NCBI GenBank assembly: GCA_002943765.1
Contig: PQWQ01000003.1
Coordinates: 1,426,001 to 1,490,000 of the forward strand
Length of the DNA stretch: 64,000 bases
Source of the DNA: Psoroptes ovis
Taxonomy: Eukaryota > Arthropoda > Arachnida > Sarcoptiformes > Psoroptidae
Reading direction: 5' to 3'
A program made the position numbers and the translations under genes. The notes beneath the pieces were generated by a model, which did no database searches, was not told the origin of the DNA, and saw only the letters and a program-made list of their open reading frames with translations. Below, piece after piece: positions 1 through 10,244 of the stretch; positions within the stretch are counted from its first letter, which is position 1; each line of letters starts with the position of its first letter.

Positions 1-1
1 T

Positions 2-2053
2 TATATAATTAATTGTAACAAAAAAGATTTTTGTATCACTAAAAATGAAGTCGATACTGCTGTCAATATGGAAAAAGATAACAAATCGCCAGGTTTCGAT
101 GCAATATCTGCCAACATAGTCAAACAAATACATTATAAATATCCTTTCTTATTATTGAATCTGTTCAACAAATGTTTTGCATTTGGTGTTTTCCCAAAAT
201 ACTGGAAAAAAGCAACTATCAAATTAATACCGAAAAATAATGGCTCTGGTTATAAATCGTATCGACCGATTTCTTTGCTTCCTGTTATGGGAAAAATTTT
301 TGAAAATATTCTTAAATGTCGGCTTATGCATCACCTAATCGTCAATCATTATCTGTCATACAATCAATTTGGTTTCCTACCTCAGCAAGGTGCTGAATTA
401 GCATTGAAAAATTTAATATCACAAATTAATGATATAAATGATCGAAATAATTATGGTTATATCGTATCGCTTGATATTTCAGGCGCATTTGATTCTGCAA
501 GATATGACATCATTCTTTACAGACTCAGAGAATTTAATGTTCCTTCAAATTTGTATGCAATCATCCATAATTATTTTTGTGATCGTACTATCGAATTATC
601 TCTAATGAATCAATCATTTACTAAAATGGCTACAGGTGGCACCCCTCAAGGTGGTAAATTGTCGCCACTCCTTTGGAATGTACTAATTGATGACCTATTG
701 AAAATGTCGTTGCCAAGGGGATGTCATTTGCAGGCTTTTGCGGATGATTGCATCCTCATCTGCCAACATCCAATCCAAGAATTGGCTGCAGATCTAACAA
801 ATAGTCTGCTATCGATTATTGCAGAATGGGGCTTAAATAATGGCCTATCGTTTAATCCCGCCAAAACCAAGTGCATGATTATATCAAGACATAGAAATTT
901 GGCGTCTTTCCCGATCATTATGAATAGCAGATCAATTGATTTAGTACCATGTTTAAAAATACTTGGTTTGATGATTGATTCAAAACTAACATGGGCAAAT
1001 CATATTGACTATATCGAGACAAAATCAATGAAAATGTTTAATTGCATCAAGAAAAAATTTGGTCCAAGATGGGGCTTATCGTATGACGTCTTACGTACTA
1101 TTTACGTTCGAGCGATCGAACCGATGATAGTTTATGCCTGCCCTGTATGGAACAGTGTCTTGTCAAGCAGAACGAAACGTGGCAAACTGTTAAGTTTGCA
1201 AAGACGTTTTGCTGTTGGTATGATTCGCGCTTCCAGAACTGTGTCGCTGCAAGCATCGTTGATCATTGCTAATTTGATTCCCGTTGACTTGGTGATCAAG
1301 CTGCGATCAGATGTTTTCAGGATAAAAAGTGATGCTTATCTGAGGGAACAATATGAATTCCCGATCAGGTTCAAAGACTCGATCCATCCAGCGTTGGTCC
1401 AATCTTTTTTTATTGAGAGGATCGATGCTGAGTTGGAATTTTGTACTGACTCTCATAGTTGTACCATTTTCACTGATGGATCGAGGTCTGAGGACCTGGT
1501 TGGGTGTTCTTTTGTTGTTTTCAATGATGAAAATTGCATCCCAAGTGTAATTCAATGTTTCCGCCTTGGCGCTGGATGTTCAGTCTTTCAGGCTGAATTG
1601 TTGGCCATCCGCAACGCATTGGTTTGGATCATTGAAAATGGTATTGTCGATGCTCAAATTATAACTGATTCTATGTCAGCGATTTGGGCTTTGCATAATA
1701 TCTATACACTTAATGAATTAGTGCAGGACATTTTTCGTATCGTGTGTAACCATCGTGGCCATATTTGTCTGAAATGGACAAGGTCGCACTGTGGCAACTT
1801 TGGTAATGATCTAGCTGATAAGTTTGCCAAGGTTGCTGCAGTCGACCTTTCGGATGTTTTTTACACCCGAGTGCCCATGATGACACTATGCCAAGCGTCG
1901 AAGTTGGACATACTGAATCTTTGGAATCAGAGATGGACGGAGACTGCTGATGGCCACACGACGAAATTGTTCTTTCCAACAGTTGGATCGCGAATCAATA
2001 CCAACTTTAGTCCCGATAGGGATTTGACAAGACTGCTGACAGGGCACGGCTGA
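2..2053 (+). mobile_element. Non-LTR retrotransposon ORF2, reverse transcriptase plus RNase H (3' part)
   Basis: The reading frame is open from base 2 with no stop, so the element continues beyond the left edge and its 5' completeness cannot be judged. The first ATG is at 68. Counting from it, the reverse transcriptase shows SYRPISLLP near residue 64, LDISGAFD near 135, GTPQGGKLSP near 191 and the catalytic FADD at 224-227. A C-terminal RNase H follows, with FTDGS, QAELLAIRNAL, TDSMSA and DLADKFAK. An RNase H after the RT suggests the I group of non-LTR elements. The frame stops after TGHG at 2053. A cysteine/histidine segment (CHPCDHGTR) in another frame just downstream suggests a small deletion before the usual C-terminal Cys-rich tail. 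No other disabling stop is seen. Confidence 0.9.
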
Positions 2054-2110
2054 TGTGACCATACTATTGCCACCCTTGTGATCACGGAACAAGGGTTGTT
2101 TTGCTTGTTC

Positions 2111-2140
2111 TTCATCATCATCATCATCATCATCATTATT
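2111..2140 (+). repeat. (TCA)n microsatellite at the 3' tail of the retrotransposon
   Basis: About nine consecutive TCA/ATC units lie roughly 60 bases after the ORF stop. Simple-repeat tails instead of poly(A) are known for I-type non-LTR elements, so this probably marks the 3' end of the element. Confidence 0.7.
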
Positions 2141-2441
2141 TCATAAATTTATTAAATTTTTTTTCATGAAAAAAATTGAAATTTATGAAATACATATGTA
2201 CGCGTAATTATTATTCAATGCACATGCACAAATGCTTATTCAATAAGAAATTATGAAAATTTTTTGAAATTATTTAATAGGAAATGAAATTTCTTAATTT
2301 TTTTCTTAATTGATCTGCAATTTATAATTACAAATTCGATGGTACAATGCGGCGATTAGCGCCATCGCTAGTGTAAGGAAATGAATGGATGAAGGAATTC
2401 AGGATTAATTTGAGTGTAATAAAAAAATTTCATTTCGATAT
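2141..2441. other. Intergenic, AT-rich
   Basis: About 300 bases between the retrotransposon tail and the 3' end of MDP1. No ORF, RNA gene or repeat structure is evident. Confidence 0.6.
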
Positions 2442-3008
2442 CTAATCACATTTTTTTCTCGAATTTCTAAAATTTTTCAATGTTTCATCGACAATTGCTT
2501 TTGTGGCACCAAATTCATGATCAACAAGAATCGATTGTACACCTAATGATTGTATATCGCTTATGTTTCGTTGCTCATCATCGAAAAATATCATTTCTTC
2601 AAAATCGATTCCAGATTCTTCTTTAATTCGTTCAAAATGCTTGAACTTTTGTCCAGGATAAATATGATAATAATCAATATATTTATTCAATTCAAATAAT
2701 TTTATCAAACGATATGCACCGGTCGGGAATTTCGTACGAGATGCAACTGCAATTTTCATTTGATGTGATTTCAATGATTCGAATATGAGTGGATAATCAG
2801 GAAAATGTTTTATTTGTTTGCCACATATATCAACCACTGATTTCTGTTCAGTATCATAGAAATATGGTGGAATAAAATAATAATTATCGATGCCAAATGG
2901 CCAAATAGTATGATCTAAATCGAATACAGCTAAACGAGGTAATAATTTAATATTATTTTCACCATTATTCACTACATTTTTAGCCAAGGTACAAAGTAAA
3001 CGATTCAT
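2442..3008 (-). CDS. MDP1: Magnesium-dependent phosphatase 1, HAD superfamily
   Basis: A 188-residue single-exon protein of the MDP-1 group, a small haloacid-dehalogenase-type phosphatase that acts on phosphotyrosine-like or sugar-phosphate substrates. The nucleophile motif FDLDHT is at residues 29-34 (Asp30, Asp32), followed by WPFGID as in MDP-1 proteins. IYPGQKFKHFERI is also characteristic, and FFDDEQRN near residue 140 supplies the acidic Mg-binding pair. The length is close to that of animal MDP1. The start ATG at 3008 gives a short N-terminal extension before the HAD core. It is divergent from ULK3, with about 300 bases between the start codons. Confidence 0.92.
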   Translation of the reverse strand: MNRLLCTLAKNVVNNGENNIKLLPRLAVFDLDHTIWPFGIDNYYFIPPYFYDTEQKSVVDICGKQIKHFPDYPLIFESLKSHQMKIAVASRTKFPTGAYRLIKLFELNKYIDYYHIYPGQKFKHFERIKEESGIDFEEMIFFDDEQRNISDIQSLGVQSILVDHEFGATKAIVDETLKNFRNSRKKCD

Positions 3009-3311
3009 TTCAATATTACCTAATTTTTGGAGTAAAATGAAATTAAAATTTTTAATGAAAATTAATCTGAATTTACAAAAAATTTACCGAAAATTTTCTA
3101 GTCAATTTAAATTTGCATAATAAATCGACTTCTGGAAATGTTTACGAAATTTTTTGTTGTCTGCATCTAAAAAAACTTTCTGAGAAATGTAAATCAAAAC
3201 AAAAACATGAAGAATTTGTTTTGATTTTCTGTATTCTTGCCATTTGAAAATATTCATTTAATGAAAAATGTTTCAAAAACATTATCAATGAAATCATTAT
3301 GATAAGATACA
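3009..3311. promoter_or_regulatory. Shared upstream region of MDP1 and ULK3
   Basis: About 300 bases between two divergent start codons. It should hold both promoters. No specific motif is evident in this AT-rich sequence. Confidence 0.4.
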
Positions 3312-5160
3312 TTGAAAATGAATTCAAATAATAAAAATACTAATAATAAAACAAATGTGATAGCTAGCCAGAGATCTAGTCAAAACAATTCCTCGTTACC
3401 ATCTCCTAAAGTTAATGGTTATCGTTTGAATCATCTGATTGGTAAAGGTTCATATGGACATGTTTATCGTGCTGAAAAAAAGGTAATGTTCTCTAATCTT
3501 TGTTGCAAGTAATTGATGATTCGTTTTAAATCAGAATACTCATGATGTAGTCGCAATAAAGTGTGTACCATTAAAATCTTTGTCAAAAAATTCTCGTGAT
3601 AATATCATAAATGAAATATCAATATTGAAAAAATTGAAACATGAATTTATTGTACAAATGTTAGATTTTCAATGGGACAATGCATATGTTTATATGATTT
3701 TCGAATTTTGTACCGGTGGTGAATTAGCATCAATAATCAGATTGAAAAGGAATTTTTCCGAAGAAATTGTCCAACATTTTCTTCAGCAATTAGCATCAGC
3801 AATGAAATATCTTCGCGATAATGATATTGCTCATTTAGATTTGAAGCCGCAGAATATTCTAATAACCGGCATTCAATTTGTCCCATTGTTAAACGGTTTG
3901 AATTCGTTCAAAGTTTGGCGGCAAGTAATACTGAAAATTGCTGATTTTGGTTTCTCTCAACATCTGGCCAATGATGAAAGTGTTCAATCATTACGTGGTT
4001 CACCATTGTACATGGCTCCGGAAATTTTCAAAAAACAAGAGTATGATGCTCGCGTTGATCTTTGGTCAATCGGTATTATTTTATACGAATGTTTATTTGG
4101 TCGTGCACCATTACATGGAAAATCAGTGAACGAAATTACTCAAGCCTATCAACGAAATATTGTAAATATTGAAATACCTAAAAATAAAATTTCACAACTT
4201 TGTAGTGATCTACTTAGCGGATTACTTAAAGTTGATCCGCAACAGCGTATATCATTCAATAATTTTTTCTTACACCCATTCATCGATCTAGAACACATGC
4301 CTACGGCTGATACATTCTCAAAAGCTAAATCAATAATTAAAAAAGCAATCGATTTTGAATCAGCTGGTCAATTAAAATCTGCCTTTTACAATTATCGCGA
4401 AGCTTTGTTATATTTAATGCCTTTATATCGATGGGGAGTGCCGACACAAACGTTTTCAGTCAAAAAACGTGAACAATTACGTGCAATGATCGTAGAAAAT
4501 ATGGAGAAAGCTGAAGAATTACAGCAAAAATGTGGGATTACAAGCATTGATCCGAAATTATTGCAAGATATACAATCAATTTATAATCTTATCGATAGAG
4601 CTCGTGATTTAGCATCGAAAGATCTTTTTTCTGAATCATTGGATAAATATGAGTTAGCTTTTGATCGATCATTTGAAATAATCCAGAAAAATGATCAGAA
4701 AATACGCCAAGAATTTTTCGGCGAAATGAATGAATGGATGAACGAAGCTGAAACCGTGAAATCAAAATATTTGAATCAACAAGAAAAAATTGAAAAGCAA
4801 TTAAAATCTCAAGAGCAGCGGCAGCAGCAACTGCATAAAGATATTGATGAAAAAATAATCCAAGCAGAAGAAGCATCTATCGTATTGTATAATAAAAAAA
4901 CTGATGAACAGGTCCTAGATAAGCCTGATTGGTATTTGAAATTGAAAGAACCATCGAAAACAAATGTATTAGGCCATTCAAAATTGATGATACATGCGAC
5001 TTCTAATAACGCTAAAATAAATCAGAAACAAACAAGTAAAAATGAAAATAAGATGACAAATAATGATAATGATAAAACTATGAATGACCATAATGTTAAT
5101 GATGAACATGATGAAAACAATTCAAACAACGATGATGAACCATTATGTTTCATTCAATGA
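3312..5160 (+). CDS. ULK3: Serine/threonine protein kinase ULK3-like, with C-terminal MIT region
   Basis: Two exons, 3312-3482 and 3535-5160, with a 52-nt GT-AG intron, give about 598 residues. The kinase domain has the glycine loop GKGSYGHV (residues 44-51), VAIK with Lys66, HLDLKPQN with catalytic Asp159, DFG at 194-196 and SPLYMAPE near 213-220. The HLDLKPQN variant of HRD and the DLEHMP stretch after the kinase match ULK3, which acts in Hedgehog signalling, autophagy and the abscission checkpoint. The region after about residue 310 resembles the paired MIT domains that bind ESCRT-III. About 20 residues between NILI and LKIADFG are extra relative to the human protein as I recall it. The C-terminus is an Asn/Asp-rich low-complexity tail. 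The alternative start is the second Met, two codons in. Confidence 0.9.
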
Positions 5161-7125
5161 AATATTATTAATAATTGGCAATATTTGTTCATTGTTTTTG
5201 TTTTACAGAAATTTAAAAATTGAATTTTTTTCGCTATTTCCACACTCAGGAGTTTAGGGATGGATTGACATGTTGGAGAAGCATAGGCAAATTTTTTTTT
5301 CTTACGTCCTACCACAAAATGAGGCGTCGACAAGTTGAAATTTTTTAAAATTCGTACGCGCGAAAAAAATTTTAACATTTTTCCCCCAAAATGGGGGAGC
5401 GAAATTCAAAAAGCACTATTTCTACCCACAGAAAATGACCCAACTAACTTAAATTTTTGAATTTGAAAAAATTAATAATTTTCAAATTAATTTTGATTAA
5501 ATTAATTAATAATTAATTTATTTATTCAATCATCGGGTTAGATAATTTGAAAACAAATCAATATTGAATTTGAATTTGAACTGAAACCGTTTTGAATTTG
5601 AAAAGAGGCCAGCAAATTGGATAATTGAATAAATATTTATATTGTCATTTAGTTGATTGGTTTGATTAATCATTAGGCTAATCATATTGATGATAAGAGT
5701 CATTTTGATTATTGGTAATGAAATCAATAATTTTCAATTCAAATACTGAATAATTGATTTAGATTAATCAAACACATAAAAATTTCATTCAAATGACTTG
5801 TTTAAAGAATAATAATAATGAGGATTGAGATTATTGGACTAGTGGATTATTTTGATACCGAAGTCGGATGATAATTGATTGATGTTATAAATTACAAATA
5901 TTTTAATGATGATATGATCAATGAAATTTGATGTTTGTTTGATATTTTCATGAATTCTGTTATTGCAATGTTTTCTTAGATCTGTATTGATTGATCTTTG
6001 ACAATCTCATCTATTGAATCATTCAAACAGAATGGAATTTTACAAATAAAATTCTTTTAGTCTATGTTGTTTTGGATGAGTTGCAAGGGTCATCCTTTGA
6101 CCATTTGTATAATTATTCAATATAATCAAAAAAGATACATTACTATGAGTTATGTTTATTGTTTTAATTATGAATTATATAATCATTCGTAGTGATATAT
6201 TGATCACATTTATGTACATTATCATCATTCATAAACATATTCAAATCAAGTACATCATCCAGAATTGATCATTTCATTTCTTATAAATCATTGGAAATAT
6301 TCTCATTCATCAAAATCCTTGTCGTTGTCATCATTTACACTAAAATCACCATTAATTTCATATCTTCATTTTTGCTAAAAATGAAATTGATTTTTTCAAC
6401 ATCACTGTCATTTATTGAAATCAGAAAATAGTTGATATCAGAAATAGATTAATCGAATTAAATTAATCAAAGATTGATTAATTTTGCAAATATTTCTAAA
6501 AATAATTTGAATTTTTGAAAATTCAAATTTTTGAAAATTCTTAAGACAATTCATAAAGGACGTCTGCTCAAAAAACCGTTCGAAATTCGAAAAACATGTG
6601 TTGATGACAAATTGTGTTTTTCGTTAAAATTTAACTGAATTTTGTGATTAAATTTAATTAAATTTATATCAATAATCACAATTGACTCAATTAATTAGTT
6701 GCAAAGTGCTGCATCAATCATAGTACATTCTCAAACACTTGAGCGAAGATTTGAGCGAATATATTTGCCCAATCATCATCATTGGTTAAGTTGATTGTCA
6801 TGTTTATCAAAATTTCACTAATTGTTTTTGCTTCTTTTCAGAATCATTTCCACACATTTACATCGATGATTTTCATCAAATTAATTGTTGGATATGGTTA
6901 TGTAGTTACCTTTGGATGATGACCAACATAAATAACTTATGAAATCCTTATGGATGGATGACTTAATCATCAGATTCTTGAGCCTAACCACGATATTGAG
7001 GAAATTAAAGCGTTTGGTTGGAAAAATGTAGCTGATATGTGCTTGCAATCATTAATGATCAATTCTACTTAGGTAATTTTCATTGAATTCAACCTTGGAT
7101 TATTTTCAAAATATCAGAACAGAAT

Positions 7126-7457
7126 CTGGTCCAGATCATCATTTGAAATCGAAGGCATATTTTGAATTTAATTGTAATCGATTCACCGAGATTCTTTGAT
7201 TCGACTTTTGATGTAAAGATGAACATTGTGAATTAATGATTGACTTTCTTTGACGTTCCTTTTGATTCGAGCATTTTCACTTGGCCACTCGATGATTGGG
7301 TTTTGACTTTCGCTTCGACAAGGCCACTATTTGATAGGTTCATTGAATTCTAATCGTTCATCTTTGCCTTCAACTGTTCAATCCAAAGATGTTGATGATC
7401 GATCACAATTCAAAGTCAAAAAATTGTTTTCAATTCATTTGATGATCATATGTACCA
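7126..7457. repeat. Long imperfect hairpin, module A of foldback arm 1
   Basis: Arms of roughly 110 nt at about 7126-7240 and 7340-7457 are reverse complements of each other with interruptions. The core is AAAGATGAAC against GTTCATCTTT, and the outer part is GGTCCAGATCATCATTTGA against its counterpart near 7440. The loop is about 100 nt and contains two GGCCACT words. The same module recurs in the other two arms. Confidence 0.7.
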
Positions 7458-7679
7458 AATCCTCATCAATATATTGAAAAGTGGTCAATATTATCTCATG
7501 ATACAATTTGATTAAAATTTCAAATAAAGGTGAATTGATTTAAAGTTAGGTAAATCTTATAAACATGATTACTTGAGGTGAGTTACGATAATTTTGATCA
7601 TTGGTATTAATTATTTTCAAACCTCTTATTATGAATAGGCCCATCAAACAGTGATCAATGGAAATCGTCCTACTGAAAG

Positions 7680-8475
7680 GTAATCATTATTATCGTCTTG
7701 GATTGTTGATTGATTTTTCTTTTCTCTTCCTTTAAGAGTTCCGAGCTCCAAGTGTAATTTGTGACAGATTGAATTCAACTTGATCTAAATATCATTGGCA
7801 CAATGACATCTTTTCCTAGTAAGTTGATTGTGATTGTATGATCAATCCATTTTCAATTTCTTTTAATGATCAGAACCATCGCATCAACGATGGTCTTATT
7901 TCAGGCAAAGGTAATCAGTATTAACGTCTTGAAATGTGAATTGATTCTTCCTTTCTTATTGTTTTAGACTTGCAAGTTCCAACTAGTAATTTATGACATA
8001 TTGAATTCAAATTGATCTAAATATCACAAGTACAATTGCTAGTGTTGCTAGTAAGTTGATTATGATCAAGGAATTTATTCATTTTCAATTTATTATTTTT
8101 TTTATTAGGACCATTGCAGCAATTTCAATGATATTCTTGGTCAAGGTAATTAACATTGTTATTTAACAAAGATTTCAATTCTTTTTTGTTTTTTGATTAC
8201 AGACTTTTTCAATTCAATTGATTCATTCTTATGGCCGATTTAAGGTAATTTTGAAATTGATTTCAAATCTCAATCAATAACTTTTTTTCACCAAGATCAA
8301 CGCATCAATGATCGTCATATTTTTAATAAAGGTAATCAACATTGTTATTTAACAAAGATTTTAATTCTTCTTCATTTCTTAATTACAGATCTCTTCGATT
8401 CAACTGATTAACTCTTGTGGTCGATTAAAGGTAATTTTGAAATTGATTTCAAATCATCACTAATAACTTTTTCAG
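7680..8475 (+). other. Ladder of exon-like segments bounded by splice-site sequences
   Basis: Segments bounded by an upstream AG and a downstream GTAA lie at 7737-7818 (82), 7874-7910 (37), 7968-8050 (83), 8109-8145 (37), 8203-8244 (42), 8296-8331 (36) and 8389-8430 (42). The spacers are 50-60 nt, the size of real introns in this genome, and most end in TTTAG, TTACAG or TTATTAG. Donors alternate between AAG|GTAAT and CTA|GTAAGTTG. The 37-nt segments contain small stem-loops, for example ACCATCG/CGATGGT in 7874-7910. The pattern is kept on the minus strand of arm 2 and partly in arm 3. I cannot join the segments into a convincing protein, so coding capacity is unproven. Confidence 0.55.
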
Positions 8476-8509
8476 TCATTTTCAGAATCATGTTAGGGCA
8501 AAATCTAGC

Positions 8510-8811
8510 CATCATTGAAAATTGAAGAAATGTTTTGAACTTGATTATTGATTGATCTTAGAGATTCATTGATACATTTGATGAAGTAAAAATGAACATT
8601 GTGAATTTATCTGATCACACTTTGACGTTTCTTCGAACTGGCCACTTGTTGTTTGGGTTTCGACTTTCGCTTTGACTTGGCCACTGTTGACTTCTTCATC
8701 TGATCAATAACTCTTGATTCAAAATGTTCATTTTTCTTCATCATTTGATCAAAGAATTAATAAGATCGATCAACACTTCGAGTCATAGCTATTTATTCAA
8801 TTTCATTGATG
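8510..8811. repeat. Long imperfect hairpin, module B of foldback arm 1
   Basis: Arms at about 8510-8616 and 8701-8811 are imperfect reverse complements. The best part is GATGAAGTAAAAATGAACAT against its partner at 8724-8743. The loop is about 85-90 nt and contains two TTTGAC and two GGCCACT words. It differs from module A at a paired position: AAAAATGAAC/GTTCATTTTT here against AAAGATGAAC/GTTCATCTTT there. Confidence 0.7.
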
Positions 8812-9572
8812 ATTGACTCATGGATGCTATCGACGAAAAACTTAGGTAAATCACTTCAATTTCTTTGAAATTATGATTCTGATACTTTCTTTTTTGTAAT
8901 TTAGATTTAATATCTCATTGATGGAATTGATGAAATTGGCACAATCGCTTTATACATCACTGTTCGATAAAACGAAGCACCTTATTTTGAAGAAGTCAAT
9001 CTATAAATCGCCAATTTCCGAAGTAAACGATAATAAGGATTGGGACTTAGAAAATTTCAATTGGTGGCGGCTTATATTTTGCATCTGAGCCGGTTAGGAT
9101 CATCAAAACAAGCGATTTTGGATAACATCAGTTGTATATCATCATTAATTATTATTTTTAATTTTTTTTAATCAATTTTTTAATTAATTAAATAAAATTT
9201 TAATAAAATTCAATTGAATTACATTCGTACATGACAAGTATATGTGAGGTATGAATAGGGTTAGCATATTGATGAGTCATCCTCCTCATGAGGGGGATGC
9301 GCGAACAACAAATTTCGGTTGCGCAGACAATGGATATGCATTGTGACAGTTACAACTGTTAGCAATACAAATTTTCGCTAACTATTTTCTATACAAATCT
9401 TGAAGTCCCTTTTTTCGTGAGTGCACAATTAAAATTTTGTTGATTAAACAAGGTTTAAATAGTTTTGAATTGCATGCTTGCTATTTTCATTTTTGAAAAA
9501 TCAATCATAATTCCAAATTGAGTTTTCAAAAATAAAAGTTGAATTAGATTTTGTCTAAGTTTTCTTTGAAAA

Positions 9573-10184
9573 ATGACTAAAAAAATAGCATTGATTGCAG
9601 CCGTATGCCGTTCTAATGGTATCGGTAAAGATGGACGATTGCCTTGGCGCTTAAAATCTGAAATGGATTTCTTTCAACGCATCACATCGACTGTATTGGA
9701 ACCAACACCAGGTTTAGCTGGAGATGAAGAAATTAAAAAGAATGCAGTCATTATGGGCACACGTACATACATATCGATTCCGCCGCAACATCGTCCATTG
9801 AAACATCGTATTAATGTTGTTCTGAGTCGAACATTGCAAGAAGCACCTGCTGGCGCCGAATTTTTGTTTAAAAATCTTGATGATGCCGTCAATCATTTAT
9901 CATCGATGCCTAACGTTGATCAAATATTCGTTATTGGTGGTTCAGAAGTTTATGAACAATCAATTAAAAGTCCTTACTGCGAACTTATATTTTTAACAAA
10001 AATCGATGCCGATTTTGACTGTGACCGTTTTTTCCCACCGATCGATCCAGATCAATATGAAGAGATAACTGATGAAAAATTGCTGCCAAAATATCGCCAT
10101 ATCATTGATAAATATGACATTCCACTAGAAATACAAAATGAAAAAGGCTTATCATTCCGTTATCATTTATACAAGCGTAAATGA
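9573..10184 (+). CDS. DHFR: Dihydrofolate reductase
   Basis: A 203-residue single-exon protein that reduces dihydrofolate to tetrahydrofolate with NADPH, for thymidylate and purine synthesis. Seen from the N-terminus: IALIAAVCRSNGIGKDGRLP, the conserved acidic residue in LKSEMDFFQRIT, NAVIMGTRTYISIP, RINVVLSRTLQE and FVIGGSEVYEQ with the NADPH-binding glycine pair. The C-terminal strand ends in SFRYHLYKRK. Length and order fit animal DHFR. The start ATG at 9573 immediately precedes the first beta strand. The last codons (about 10160-10184) are repeated in degenerate form at every internal junction of the neighbouring ABCG array, so this gene marks the left breakpoint of the tandem duplication. 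Confidence 0.96.
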   Translation: MTKKIALIAAVCRSNGIGKDGRLPWRLKSEMDFFQRITSTVLEPTPGLAGDEEIKKNAVIMGTRTYISIPPQHRPLKHRINVVLSRTLQEAPAGAEFLFKNLDDAVNHLSSMPNVDQIFVIGGSEVYEQSIKSPYCELIFLTKIDADFDCDRFFPPIDPDQYEEITDEKLLPKYRHIIDKYDIPLEIQNEKGLSFRYHLYKRK

Positions 10185-10244
10185 ATACTTGATTCTAAAA
10201 AAATATTTATTTTCAAGCTAAATAAATGGAAATAATCTGATTTT

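Larger units (their letters stand above)
5240..9390 (+). repeat. Foldback repeat, arm 1 (single arm)
   Basis: About 4.1 kb of AT-rich DNA without long ORFs. It matches, as an inverted copy, about 50.74-54.93 kb and, as a shorter direct copy, about 54.96-57.32 kb. Similarity is high at the distal end; the stretch around 8930-9130 recurs inverted at about 50990-51190. The distal end finishes with GCTAACTATTTTCT at 9390, the subterminal sequence also found in the terminal inverted repeats of the other two arms. The proximal end (5240-5340, with GTTGGAGAAGC and CCTACCACA) corresponds to the centre of the palindrome at about 54.93 kb. The arm ends about 180 bases upstream of the DHFR start. Confidence 0.8.

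Noticed and set aside
7680..8475. CRISPR-like array in the ladder of repeated segments
   Set aside because: The repeats are unequal, alternate between two types and are bounded by splice-like signals in a eukaryotic genome; there is no identical short repeat with unique spacers.
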